A stretch of DNA of 53,817 nt from Methanobacteriota archaeon (lineage in GTDB: Archaea > Thermoplasmatota > Poseidoniia > Poseidoniales > Poseidoniaceae): positions 1-53,817 of the forward strand of contig PBDU01000017.1 in NCBI GenBank assembly GCA_002718195.1. The letters run 5' to 3'. Positions within the stretch are counted from its first letter, which is position 1, and each line of letters begins with the position of its first letter. The translations under genes and the position numbers were made by a program. Of the stretch, positions 23,252-31,658 are shown piece by piece. The notes beneath the pieces are model-generated. The model worked only from the letters and a program-made list of their open reading frames with translations. It did not search any database and was not told where the DNA came from.

Positions 23252-24397
23252 TTACGCTTGAGAATATCCAAGTTTAGTACCTATTTTGGCAACCTCATAC
23301 AGGAATCTTTCAATCTGAATTCTTCCGATATTTGATTTACGTAGAGAAACATCTAACCTTCCCAACTGCTCGAGCAATTGGCTTAAACTCGAATCGTCAA
23401 AGTTATTTCTTGAGTTCACAATAGCATCGTGCAAATGGATAACAACATCCTCTTCATCAAGCGAGTTCTTTGACATCATTTCATCAAGCACGCCCATTGC
23501 TCCTTTCAGCACTCTTACATTTCTTTGACCCTGTTGTTCCCATCTAAATTCATTTATTCGCCCACGCAATGCCTCTTCTACAATTCTCGAAGCGGATTCC
23601 ATTGAAGTCGCTTTAACCAGCTCGTGTACATTGTCGCGACTTCCAAGCAAATCTCTTCTATACAATACCTCTGAGATGAAAATCGCCCTCCTTAAATTAC
23701 CAGACGCAATATGAGCAATATCTCCTGAAACGCCTTTTACTGGCTCAATTGAATGTTTTGAAAACATTTTTTCGATTGTTTTCTTGATAATTTTTTTCTC
23801 TGTTGCAGGAATCCTAAGAATTCTCATTCTGCTTCGAAGGGCATCGATCACCCTGGATGGAGCCCTTGCAGTGAAAATAAATCTTGAGGTATTTGATGAG
23901 TGCTCCATCATCCGACGTAGATAAGCTTGCCTTCGATGCCCTAAGTGATCTGCATCTTCGATGATGATTAACCTGGCAACAGGGCTCCTTTCTTGTCCAT
24001 GTAACTCATGAGATTCTTTACCCGCCGGTGGAATGTCCCCTTCCTTTGCTGAAGTAAATGCAGAATCATATGCATCTAGGCTCATTGTTCCTGCCAAGGT
24101 GTCAGAGGAATCATTGCCTGATGGGCGTAAAAATTCTTCAAACTTAGCCATCGCTCCAGATTGTCGAGCAAGATCCCTTGCTTGTAAAACGTGAGTCGTT
24201 GATTGCCAACTTGGTCCTAAAACCTGTCTTGCAATTAGTTTCCACGCAGCAGTTTTTCCTATTCCTGCGGGCCCACAAATCAGCAAGTGTGGCGGATTTG
24301 CTTTGATGGATACAGATTTTATGGTGTCAATGATCGATTCAGGAAAAGCCAGTTCGGTAAATAACCGAGGCTGAAAATCCTCAAGCCAGCTTGACAT
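23252..24397 (-). CDS. Replication factor C small subunit-like AAA+ protein with altered ATPase motifs
   Basis: 381 residues. N-terminal WLEDFQPRLFTEL resembles the RFC box II region (WVEKYRPxxLdel). Walker A GPAGIGKT is at 42-49. Walker B reads LIIIEDADHL (147-150 EDAD) where RFC normally has LDEAD, so the Asp and catalytic Glu are swapped. Sensor 1, normally Asn in FxSCNYSSK, appears as FTARAPSR. The SRC arginine finger is SRM (189-191). An insertion of ~40 residues (95-140) precedes Walker B. The C-terminal ~120 residues are helical as in clamp loaders. It probably forms part of the PCNA-loading complex, perhaps as a low-ATPase subunit; the other subunits are outside the window. It follows rpoP on the same strand. 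Confidence 0.85.
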   Translation of the reverse strand: MSSWLEDFQPRLFTELAFPESIIDTIKSVSIKANPPHLLICGPAGIGKTAAWKLIARQVLGPSWQSTTHVLQARDLARQSGAMAKFEEFLRPSGNDSSDTLAGTMSLDAYDSAFTSAKEGDIPPAGKESHELHGQERSPVARLIIIEDADHLGHRRQAYLRRMMEHSSNTSRFIFTARAPSRVIDALRSRMRILRIPATEKKIIKKTIEKMFSKHSIEPVKGVSGDIAHIASGNLRRAIFISEVLYRRDLLGSRDNVHELVKATSMESASRIVEEALRGRINEFRWEQQGQRNVRVLKGAMGVLDEMMSKNSLDEEDVVIHLHDAIVNSRNNFDDSSLSQLLEQLGRLDVSLRKSNIGRIQIERFLYEVAKIGTKLGYSQA

Positions 24398-24444
24398 GTA
24401 TACCTGCCCTTACGACAGAGGTCTTTGAACAATGCGAAGCAAAA

Positions 24445-24594
24445 TCAGACAGCGTCAACTTTCTTAGTTCCGTTTCTTCTAAGTTTCATGAAGATACGGT
24501 TTCCACATGATTTGCATGAAATACCATTTCTCTCTCTTTCAAAGGATTCAAGACTGCCACAATTTGCGCATTTGTAGTCAACTAATTCCATCAT
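24445..24594 (-). CDS. rpoP: DNA-directed RNA polymerase subunit P
   Basis: 49 residues, ATG at 24594 with GGTGA upstream. It has the Rpb12/RpoP pattern: YKCANCGSLESF, then ISCKSCGNRIFMKLRR. The two CxxC pairs bind one zinc and the basic C-terminus contacts the polymerase assembly platform formed by subunits D, L, N and P. It lies between the RFC-like gene (47 bases downstream) and the ubiquitin-like gene (74 bases upstream), all on the minus strand, so they may form one transcript. Size is typical. Confidence 0.9.
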   Translation of the reverse strand: MMELVDYKCANCGSLESFERERNGISCKSCGNRIFMKLRRNGTKKVDAV

Positions 24595-24668
24595 GTTGTT
24601 CACCTTCGATGTCCAGCCCAGTGGAGGACCTTTTTTGAATCTGTCCGTTTATCAAGCCTTGCAATTCT

Positions 24669-24878
24669 TTAGAATCCGCCGACAATTCCTGGCAGCACTC
24701 TAAGCGAAGTGTCTTGATTTAGTTCAACTTCAGCAATCTCAGTAGCACTTACAAGCGTATTGTCAACAAAGACCCACGCGCCAGCCTGTTTTGCAGTTTC
24801 TTGGATTTCCTCACGAGTCATTTCGACTACTGAGTGTCCGGTCATGTTAGCTATTTCTACAGTGAATTTTTCAACCAT
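24669..24878 (-). CDS. Small beta-grasp ubiquitin-like protein ending in Gly-Gly-Phe (MoaD/ThiS/SAMP-like candidate)
   Basis: 69 residues from the ATG at 24878 with GGAG as ribosome site; longer readings from 24914 cross the TATA element. The order of segments (strand FTVEIA, turn, helix TREEIQETAKQAGA, strand WVFVDNTLV, final strand SLRVLP) fits the beta-grasp fold. The tail is LPGIVGGF: MoaD, ThiS and archaeal SAMPs end in exactly GG, often after a Pro-rich strand (LPPVAGG type). Here one Phe follows, so exposure of the diglycine would need one residue trimmed. It may be a protein modifier, a sulfur carrier or just a fold relative. It lies upstream of rpoP on the same strand. Confidence 0.5.
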   Translation of the reverse strand: MVEKFTVEIANMTGHSVVEMTREEIQETAKQAGAWVFVDNTLVSATEIAEVELNQDTSLRVLPGIVGGF

Positions 24879-24911
24879 ATTTATGTCTCCTAAAACCGAA
24901 ATTCTTGAGTA

Positions 24912-24919
24912 CATATAAA
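24912..24919 (-). promoter_or_regulatory. TATA-like element for the ubiquitin-like gene
   Basis: Minus-strand TTTATATG sits 34 bases before the ATG at 24878, giving a start site about ten bases upstream of the codon if the usual archaeal 25-base spacing holds. The purine-rich BRE is not obvious. Its reverse could also serve fumC on the plus strand. Confidence 0.4.
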
Positions 24920-24982
24920 TGCAAATAATCCAATTATCATTGTATTTCCAACAAAAGCACTTTTTGACTTAGTTCTAATGGT

Positions 24983-26377
24983 ATGGACATGGGAGATATC
25001 AGAATAGAGGCAGACACGATGGGCAGCCTAGAAGTTCCTGCTGACAGATACTATGGCGCTCAGACAGCAAGGTCCCTGATCAATTTCGATATTGGAGATG
25101 ATACTATGCCAAAAGGCGTAATCAGAGCATTTGGAATTTTGAAGCAAGCTGCTGCGAAAACCAATGTAGAACTGGGTCAGTTGGATGAAAAGATTGGCGA
25201 TTTAATCATCCAAGCATCACAAGAGGTCCTTGAGGGCAAACTGAACGGCCATTTCCCTCTCCGAGTTTGGCAGACGGGAAGTGGGACGCAATCTAACATG
25301 AATACCAACGAAGTTATCGCTAATCGTGCAATTGAAATTGCTGGAGGGGAATTAGGAAGCAAATCTCCCGTTCATCCCAATGACCATGTTAATCGCGCTC
25401 AATCCTCAAACGACACTTTCCCCACAGCAATGCATATTTCCGCAGCCGAAGCATTAGTGCATGATTTACTACCAAGCCTAAATGCTCTTAGGGACTCGCT
25501 TCAAGCAAAATCGGTTGAGTGGTCTAGTATTGTTAAAATCGGTAGAACTCATCTTATGGATGCAGTTCCACTTACTCTAGGGCAAGAAGCAAGCGGATGG
25601 GTATCTCAATTGGATGCAAATATTTCTAGAATCAATAATTCCCTACAGGATCTGTATGATTTAGCCTTAGGAGGTACTGCGGTTGGTACGGGCTTGAACA
25701 CTCATCCAGATTTCGCAATAACAGTCGCAAAAGCGATTTCAGAGAAAACAGACTTGCCCTTTAGGAGCGCAGAAAATAAATTTGCTCAGTTAGCCGCACA
25801 TGACGCCATAGTTGCAGCATCAGGGGCAATGAACGTTCTTGCCACATCACTGATGAAAATTGCTAACGATGTAAGATGGTTGGGCTCGGGCCCTAGATGC
25901 GGGATTGGTGAGTTGGCGCTGCCTGCAAATGAACCTGGTTCCTCTATCATGCCAGGCAAGGTAAACCCTACTCAATCCGAAGCACTCACCATGGTTTGTT
26001 GCCAGGTGATGGGGAATCATACAGCAATTACCATAGGAGGAAGTCAAGGAAATTTTGAATTGAACGTTTTCAAGCCCATGATGATTCACAATTTCCTACA
26101 TTCAGTTAGAATTTTGACAGATTCAATGCGAGCATTTAGAGAAAAATGCGTCGAAGGAATGGAACCAATCAGGGAAAATATTCAATCACATCTTGAAAAT
26201 TCATTGATGCTGGTTACAGCACTAAACAATCACATAGGCTATGATAAGGCAGCAAAAATCGCTAAAAATGCTCATGAAAATGGACTTACGCTACGCCAAT
26301 CAGCATTAGATCTTGGTTTGCTAACCAATGAACAATTCGATGAATGGGTGCGTCCAGAGGACATGACAAATGCCTAA
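24983..26377 (+). CDS. fumC: Fumarate hydratase, class II
   Basis: 464 residues, the family's usual length. The signature [16 protein letters not shown] near residue 317 is exact. Upstream are [18 protein letters not shown] and [20 protein letters not shown], which form the substrate pocket with the catalytic His and Ser loop. [16 protein letters not shown] (~185) is the third conserved block. It interconverts fumarate and malate in the TCA cycle in the cytoplasm. FumC and aspartase are homologues; the ANRAIE...VHPNDHVN arrangement and context favour fumarase. The ATG at 24983 is the first in-frame ATG. It is divergent from the ubiquitin-like gene and 24 bases upstream of the AIM24-like gene. 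Confidence 0.94.
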   Translation: MDMGDIRIEADTMGSLEVPADRYYGAQTARSLINFDIGDDTMPKGVIRAFGILKQAAAKTNVELGQLDEKIGDLIIQASQEVLEGKLNGHFPLRVWQTGSGTQSNMNTNEVIANRAIEIAGGELGSKSPVHPNDHVNRAQSSNDTFPTAMHISAAEALVHDLLPSLNALRDSLQAKSVEWSSIVKIGRTHLMDAVPLTLGQEASGWVSQLDANISRINNSLQDLYDLALGGTAVGTGLNTHPDFAITVAKAISEKTDLPFRSAENKFAQLAAHDAIVAASGAMNVLATSLMKIANDVRWLGSGPRCGIGELALPANEPGSSIMPGKVNPTQSEALTMVCCQVMGNHTAITIGGSQGNFELNVFKPMMIHNFLHSVRILTDSMRAFREKCVEGMEPIRENIQSHLENSLMLVTALNNHIGYDKAAKIAKNAHENGLTLRQSALDLGLLTNEQFDEWVRPEDMTNA

Positions 26378-26401
26378 TTTTTCCGGCGAATTGATTATAA
26401 A

Positions 26402-27088
26402 ATGCCCCTACTTAATTTAGGCATGCCTCAATTTGAAGTAGTAGAGTTCGAGAAGATGAAATTGTTAAGAGCAACATTGCAAGGCGAAACCGTAAGGTCG
26501 GAATCTGGTGCAATGCATTATATGTTAGGAAATATCGAAATGCAGTCCAAAATGCCTGGAATTGGAAAGATGTTCAAATCAATGGCTACTGGTGAATCAG
26601 TTTTCAGACCCACATACACTGGAACTGGACATATCTTCTTCGGACCTCCTACGTTTGGAGAGTACAACTTCTTGCAACTAAATGGAGATGCATGGATTCT
26701 TGATAGAGGGGCATATGTCGCATCTGATATCGGAATTAACGTGGATGCACACAGAAACAAAGGCTTGTCAATGATTGCAAGCGGTGAAGGAATTTTCCAA
26801 ACCAAAGTAGAAGGAACAGGAATAGTTGCGTATTATTCTGATGGGCCAGTTCAAGAGATTATGCTGAATAACCAAACTCTAACAGTAGATGGAAGGTTTG
26901 CTGTTGCAAGGCAAGCAAGCCTGAATTTTGAAACAAAATTACTCGGTAAAGGCATCATGTCCAAAGTCAGTGGTGGAGAAGGCTTTGTGAACATAATTTC
27001 CGGAACCGGGAAAGTCATGCTCTCTCCAATTCCTAATTTGTATCAGGGAATTCTAGCGAGTATTAACCCGTTTAACCCAACAATGTAA
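26402..27088 (+). CDS. AIM24 family protein
   Basis: 228 residues, beta-rich, lacking signal peptide or membrane helix. Phrases such as GAMHYMLGNIEMQSKMPG, GTGHIFFGPPTFGEYNFLQL, and WILDRGAYVASDIGINVDA match the AIM24/TIGR00266 family, a trimeric beta-helical fold. Function is unknown in prokaryotes; the yeast homologue is a mitochondrial inner-membrane organisation factor. It starts 24 bases after fumC and its stop directly abuts the stop of the convergent propeller gene. The annotation to family is confident; the role is not. Confidence 0.85.
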   Translation: MPLLNLGMPQFEVVEFEKMKLLRATLQGETVRSESGAMHYMLGNIEMQSKMPGIGKMFKSMATGESVFRPTYTGTGHIFFGPPTFGEYNFLQLNGDAWILDRGAYVASDIGINVDAHRNKGLSMIASGEGIFQTKVEGTGIVAYYSDGPVQEIMLNNQTLTVDGRFAVARQASLNFETKLLGKGIMSKVSGGEGFVNIISGTGKVMLSPIPNLYQGILASINPFNPTM

Positions 27089-28201
27089 TCAGGATTTGAA
27101 ATTCCTTAACTTGTCTCTTAGGGATTGCCTTCTTGTGATATCAATTTGATTGGTTTCTTGTTGATTGTTATTTTCAATCCTTCTAGTCAATAGATCTGCC
27201 TCCCAAGCATAGAATCGCCCGTCTTCACATCCAATCAGAACCCATCTACGTGTTCCATCGCTACAGATTGGTTTGCCCGAACTCATTTTAGCAAGCTCTC
27301 CTCCGTTTTCTGAGGAAATACAGGTAATTTCACCACTCATCCCGCTACTTGAACCGATAAAGACATGATTTTTATTTCCATGGGCACCATCGCAGACGGT
27401 TGTGATTTTTTGCAATTTTTTCTCCCACAAGTGTTCACCTGAACTTGAAGCAGACGATATTTTACCTGATTCATATGAGGAAACAAAACCTTCAGGAATG
27501 CAAATCACAGCCTCAACAGAATCGCCCTTTGAACTCATTAGTGTCTTTCCGTATTGATTGATAACTTCGCCATTTGCCATTCCAAACAAACATTGGGTAT
27601 TTCCGCTAAGTCCACATGTAATGGGCGAATCAGTATCATGAATAATCTCAATTTCATGTGATTGATCCAACTTTGCAATTCCGCATTTGGGTCTGCCCAT
27701 TCCGAGCAGAATCTCATCTTCTGCTGAAATTATTGACCACGGTCTCTCGTCCACTCTATGAACATGAATTTCTTCACCAGAATGAGAAAAAGTCCAGACA
27801 GCAGATTCAAGGAAATCGTAGTGTTCTATATCATATACTGAAGAAACCACGTGAACAAAATCTTCGGTTGCTACTAGAGCATCACTCGATCCTTCTAAAG
27901 CAGATGACCATTCCTTTTGTCCTGATTTTTGATTTGTTGCAGTTATGTGTAGTCCACTGGTTGCAAAAACCGTATTTCCCTTAGCGGCAATATCACTTAT
28001 TCTATCTTCCCACTTTGTTTCCCAAAGCAAATCACCATCGTGAGAATATTGAGCTAGTTTACCATTCCATCCACCGATTATGAACGAACTATCAGTGATT
28101 TTACACGACGACACAGCCTCTCCGAAATCCCTGACCAGCCAAGTCATTTCGGACAAGTCCATGGTATCGCTAAATTCACCATCGCTTTGAGTCTTCACCA
28201 T
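27089..28201 (-). CDS. Cytoplasmic beta-propeller protein (PQQ-/WD-like repeats)
   Basis: 370 residues from the ATG at 28201, no signal peptide. Repeated blade phrases include SFIIGGWNGKLAQYSHDGDL, LLWETKWEDRISDIAAKGNT, ISSASSSGEHLWEKKL and WVLIGCEDGRFYAWE, the G-x-x-x-W/Y-x-x-x-G-x-L-W pattern of PQQ-like or WD40 propellers. The final ~40 residues are basic and Gln/Asn-rich (RRIENNNQQETNQIDITRR). Such proteins serve as interaction scaffolds; no catalytic residues are visible. It is followed on the same strand after the membrane protein gene (28217-29116) with 15 bases between, so they probably share a transcript. Confidence 0.75.
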   Translation of the reverse strand: MVKTQSDGEFSDTMDLSEMTWLVRDFGEAVSSCKITDSSFIIGGWNGKLAQYSHDGDLLWETKWEDRISDIAAKGNTVFATSGLHITATNQKSGQKEWSSALEGSSDALVATEDFVHVVSSVYDIEHYDFLESAVWTFSHSGEEIHVHRVDERPWSIISAEDEILLGMGRPKCGIAKLDQSHEIEIIHDTDSPITCGLSGNTQCLFGMANGEVINQYGKTLMSSKGDSVEAVICIPEGFVSSYESGKISSASSSGEHLWEKKLQKITTVCDGAHGNKNHVFIGSSSGMSGEITCISSENGGELAKMSSGKPICSDGTRRWVLIGCEDGRFYAWEADLLTRRIENNNQQETNQIDITRRQSLRDKLRNFKS

Positions 28202-28216
28202 GTTTGGGTCAAAAAT

Positions 28217-29116
28217 TCAATCTTGTAGTAGCGGATTTTGTTTTGGAACTGCGAAAGTTAATGCTAAAGCAAATAATCCGAATAAGCAAGCCATGTAATA
28301 ATGTCCCATTGAGAAAAATGCCATCAAAGCGGCTCCCCTGACAAAGGCAATCATTTGGGTTCTGAAAGCAAGACCCACAAAAATGAATGAAATAGTTGCA
28401 ATCCCCATGAAGAAGAAACCAACCATGACATATAACCCAGCAGCTCTGTTGTCCATTAACGGGTCCTCTTTCAACTCGTCTCGTAGGTCAACGTACCGAA
28501 TCGTACAGTTTCCTTCTCCAGCTTCACATTCACTACTTTCGAATTCATTCTCACTCGGGAAAATGAAATTTATCTCAGTGAAACCATAAGGCTCGAATAG
28601 TGCTGGAGGAGATAGTAATACAGGTACAGTAAGTACATCTTTGTATTCAGGGCCATCCTTGATGACATCTACTCTAGTAAGGGCAGGAGTTAGATTTTCC
28701 TGCTCAAAAAATCCATTCTCGTCAACAGGGATTTGCTTTGATAACCAAGTGTTATTTTGCTGCCACTGTATGTTGATACTCACATTCTCCATCGGGTTGC
28801 CATTATCGTCAAGAACAGTACCGGAAAAAATTGCAGAGTTTTCTGGCGCTCCCGCTGTTAAGGCATAAACAAATTCGTCAGGCCTAATCAAGCCTGAATC
28901 CGGAGAAGCATAGTCTAAGCCGTTTAGGAAACCTGACATTGCCACAAATAAAATTAGAACAGAAATCCATTTTGCCCTAGAATGTAGTTCACGCTTCTCA
29001 ATCTTTAGCAATACATTTGAACTCGCAAAAACGACATCTCCAGATTCTTCAATAATGTCTGTCAAGTAATCTTTTTCTTGGTTCGGCGAAGTGTTATTCT
29101 CTTCCTCCTCCGCCAT
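28217..29116 (-). CDS. Membrane protein with carboxypeptidase-regulatory-like external domain
   Basis: 299 residues. A cytoplasmic acidic N-terminus (~1-45) precedes a helix (~48-68, WISVLILFVAMSGFLNGL). The external part (~85-220) begins IFSGTVLDDNGNPMENVSIN, the opening of a CarboxypepD_reg / prealbumin-like beta-sandwich, followed by FFEQENLTPALTRVDVI. Three or four helices then close the C-terminus (~225-295). It is probably an anchored surface protein. Co-transcription with the downstream propeller gene, 15 bases away, is likely. No enzymatic residues are visible. Confidence 0.7.
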   Translation of the reverse strand: MAEEEENNTSPNQEKDYLTDIIEESGDVVFASSNVLLKIEKRELHSRAKWISVLILFVAMSGFLNGLDYASPDSGLIRPDEFVYALTAGAPENSAIFSGTVLDDNGNPMENVSINIQWQQNNTWLSKQIPVDENGFFEQENLTPALTRVDVIKDGPEYKDVLTVPVLLSPPALFEPYGFTEINFIFPSENEFESSECEAGEGNCTIRYVDLRDELKEDPLMDNRAAGLYVMVGFFFMGIATISFIFVGLAFRTQMIAFVRGAALMAFFSMGHYYMACLFGLFALALTFAVPKQNPLLQD

Positions 29117-29156
29117 GATTGTGCCTAACAGAGATATTTTTTGAACCCCTTGCTGA

Positions 29157-30557
29157 TTATTCGATTTTCTTTATTCTTCCATCAGAATTACCAATCAACT
29201 TAGCAAGTGCCCCAGATTCACACCAAAATAACACATTAAATCCACCGTCCTTTCTTTCAGTGAATTCTTGGACTAATCCAGTATCATGCACTTGACTGAG
29301 ATATGCTCGAACATCTCTTCCTCCATCAGGTGGATTCGGAGTAATTAGTAACTCTACTTTTGGACCATAGAGCCTAAACAAAATCTCATTTTTTAACTGA
29401 GCCATGCCAGTGCCTTCGTGTGAAGAAACCAGGAAAGGCTGGTCTAAACCCTCCTCCATCACCAATTGTTCAGATACCGCTATTCTTTCATCTGTAGCAA
29501 GGTCGACTTTACTCAATATTAACATCATTTCCTGAGTTAATGTATTCGATGTTGGGTCTTGTTCATCCTCCAGAGGCGTGTGGGAATCGATTTCTCTGAG
29601 GGATGTGTACAGTTTTCTAAGCAATTCATCTTCATTATCAGTTGAATCCAAAACTAAAATCAGTAAATCGCACTCAAATGCTTCAGCTAGAGTCGCTCTA
29701 AAAGCTTCTAAGGTTTGACTGGGTAGATTATCGATAAAACCGATGGTATCTGCTAACAGTATCCTGGGACTTTCTTCCATCCTTCCTATGGTTGTTTCAA
29801 GCGTTGAGAATAATTTGTCTTGTACTAAAACCTGTTTTCCCGATAGATTTCGGAACAGGCTGGATTTGCCTGCGTTAGTATAACCAACCAATCCAACAGT
29901 CATTGCTCCAGATCTTATCCTTTTCTTTCTGCGCTCCGCTTGTGCTTTTGCATACTTATTCAATCTCTTTCTCAAGGTAGCAAGTTCTCTGTTGAAGTTT
30001 TGTAAAGCAGCCTGGATTCCGGTAACACCACCTCCACCATAACCCGCTCTCTCACCAGTAGTCTCTTGATTTATCAATTCGCGCAGAACTGTAATGTCGG
30101 AGCGCAGTCTTGCGATTCGAACCTGAGTCCTCGCCTCCAATGATGAGGCATGAGATTGGAACAAAGAAAGCAAAAGCCTCACTCGATCCCATACTTCGAT
30201 TTCGACTTGTTTCGATATTCCGACAAGTTGTCTTGGGCTTGCATTTGAGTGAACTAAAATTAAATCCACGCCACTCCATGGATGTTTATTGCTTCTCATT
30301 TTTAATTCATCAGAAACATCTTGTAATCTGCCCTTTCCAAAGTAAGATTTAGGGTCAGGATTGCCAGATTGCGCGATGACTTCAACAATTTCAATACCCA
30401 TAGTTTTGACAAGAGCCACAAACTCTGTCGTGTCTTCTTCCCCCCTAATCAGCAGGAGCGCTTTTCTTCCTTCATGCTCAGAACGATATTCACCTAATTC
30501 CACTCCACCAGAACCAGCGATGACACCAAAGCCATCATTTGTTCCCGGTTTCGCCAT
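29157..30557 (-). CDS. hflX: GTPase HflX
   Basis: About 466 residues from the ATG at 30557; ATGs at 30575 and 30581 lie in the same frame but the last is only three bases from the nearest possible start of the divergent gene. N-terminal HflX domain: SGNPDPKSYFGKGRLQDV and VHSNASPRQLVGISKQVEIE. Linker helix LNKYAKAQAERRKKRIRSG, then the G domain: G1 GYTNAGKSSL, G3 DTIGFIDNLP, G4 SKVD. The glycine-rich GERAGYGGGGVTGIQAALQN is a family mark. HflX binds the large ribosomal subunit and helps recycle stalled ribosomes in bacteria; archaeal versions bind 50S. The C-terminal ~85 residues form an extra domain (MAQLKNEILFRLYGPKVELL...). Transcribed divergently from pcc1-like. Confidence 0.92.
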   Translation of the reverse strand: MAKPGTNDGFGVIAGSGGVELGEYRSEHEGRKALLLIRGEEDTTEFVALVKTMGIEIVEVIAQSGNPDPKSYFGKGRLQDVSDELKMRSNKHPWSGVDLILVHSNASPRQLVGISKQVEIEVWDRVRLLLSLFQSHASSLEARTQVRIARLRSDITVLRELINQETTGERAGYGGGGVTGIQAALQNFNRELATLRKRLNKYAKAQAERRKKRIRSGAMTVGLVGYTNAGKSSLFRNLSGKQVLVQDKLFSTLETTIGRMEESPRILLADTIGFIDNLPSQTLEAFRATLAEAFECDLLILVLDSTDNEDELLRKLYTSLREIDSHTPLEDEQDPTSNTLTQEMMLILSKVDLATDERIAVSEQLVMEEGLDQPFLVSSHEGTGMAQLKNEILFRLYGPKVELLITPNPPDGGRDVRAYLSQVHDTGLVQEFTERKDGGFNVLFWCESGALAKLIGNSDGRIKKIE

Positions 30558-30605
30558 GACAAGGCCAAAAGTCATGCTCATATCATGGCTATGCTTGCCC
30601 TGAGC

Positions 30606-30809
30606 ATGGGCGAAAGCGAAGTTGTGCTGGAATTTCCGGGTGATGCGGATGGAATTGAGAAAGCACTTGCGATTGCCGAAGAGATGAAGTTAGAGGTTTC
30701 AAAATCAGAATCAGGCAACTTCCTAATCAAGATTTCAGCAGACAGCGTACGCAAGCTACAGGAAGTTTCAGAGAAATTCCTATCTCAAGCAACCGAATTC
30801 ATCGATTGA
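30606..30809 (+). CDS. Probable KEOPS subunit Pcc1
   Basis: About 67 residues from the ATG at 30606; ATGs at 30585 and 30591 are in frame. The strand-helix-strand-strand-helix pattern SEVVLEFPG / DADGIEKALAIAEEMKL / NFLIKISADSVRKLQEVSEK fits the small Pcc1/CTAG family, whose dimer organises the KEOPS complex that makes tRNA t6A37. The distinctive NSxL motif is not clean here (EKFLSQATEFID), so the assignment rests on size and pattern. It is divergent from hflX with a very short spacer. If correct, Kae1, Bud32 and Cgi121 are elsewhere. Confidence 0.5.
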   Translation: MGESEVVLEFPGDADGIEKALAIAEEMKLEVSKSESGNFLIKISADSVRKLQEVSEKFLSQATEFID

Positions 30810-30839
30810 CAGATTTGTAATCATGTTGAGAGTAAGCAT

Positions 30840-31616
30840 TTAGATTTCAAGGTCTAGAATTACCGGAGCATGATCTGAAACTTGAAGTCCAGCCTCCCTA
30901 TTTATCTGGATATTTTTCACACAATTTGCGGCAGCAGGATTACACAATAAGTAATCTATTCTCCAACCCCTGTCTAATTCTCTTGCATTACCTCGATTAG
31001 ACCACCAAGAGTATATTTTCTGCCCTTTTCCTACGAATTCTCTGAATGCGTCAGACCAGCCATCTGACAGTAATTCTGTGAACCACTCTCTTTCCTGGGG
31101 GAGAAATCCACTGGTCTTCTTGTTACCACTGGGGTTCCAAATATCATCTTCAGTGTGTGCAATATTCAAATCACCAGCCACGATTACAGGCTCCTTACTG
31201 TCGAGGAATTGTGATAACCATGCTCTCCAATCTTCCATCCACTTTTCTTTGAATTCTTGACGTTCACTTTTCGCTGAACCGTTGGGTAGGTATGTGTTAA
31301 TGCAGGTTAACTCCCCGTGTTTTGTAATCAAAATACGCCCTTCAGTGTCCTCAGGATATACCTCACTTTGCATCCCTCTGCCAACGACTTCCATTTCCCG
31401 GCCAAGGGTGGCAACGCCGGAATATCCTTTCTTTTCTGCAGGATGAAGTTCTGCTTCGTGTGTTGATGGCCAGTTCCAACCCTTGGGAAATTGCTCTTCC
31501 AATACTCTGGTTTCTTGCAGTAGCCATACATCTGCGTCTATGTGTTCAAACCATTCATCAAATCCCTTTCGAATAGCAGCCCTAAGTCCATTCACATTCC
31601 AAGTGACTACACGCAT
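30840..31616 (-). CDS. xth: Exodeoxyribonuclease III / AP endonuclease
   Basis: 258 residues, normal for the ExoIII family. Motifs in order: VTWNVNGLRAA (metal/Asn), DVWLLQETRV (metal Glu), KGYSGVATLGRE (Tyr-Ser-Gly), VAGDLNIAHTEDDIWNP (catalytic Asp-x-Asn), RGWRIDYLLCN and QVSDHAPVILDL (His). It cleaves DNA at abasic sites in base excision repair. The ATG at 31616 is the natural start. It follows the FAD oxidoreductase on the same strand with a 42-base gap that contains a small ATGATA/TATCAT inverted repeat. Confidence 0.95.
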   Translation of the reverse strand: MRVVTWNVNGLRAAIRKGFDEWFEHIDADVWLLQETRVLEEQFPKGWNWPSTHEAELHPAEKKGYSGVATLGREMEVVGRGMQSEVYPEDTEGRILITKHGELTCINTYLPNGSAKSERQEFKEKWMEDWRAWLSQFLDSKEPVIVAGDLNIAHTEDDIWNPSGNKKTSGFLPQEREWFTELLSDGWSDAFREFVGKGQKIYSWWSNRGNARELDRGWRIDYLLCNPAAANCVKNIQINREAGLQVSDHAPVILDLEI

Positions 31617-31658
31617 GGATATTGCTTAATTTGATAGCCTTTGATGATATCCATAGTA

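Noticed and set aside
30840..31658. ATGATA/TATCAT inverted repeat between the FAD gene and xth considered as a strong terminator
   Set aside because: Only six base pairs, AT-rich, and archaeal termination relies mainly on T-tracts; too weak to list.
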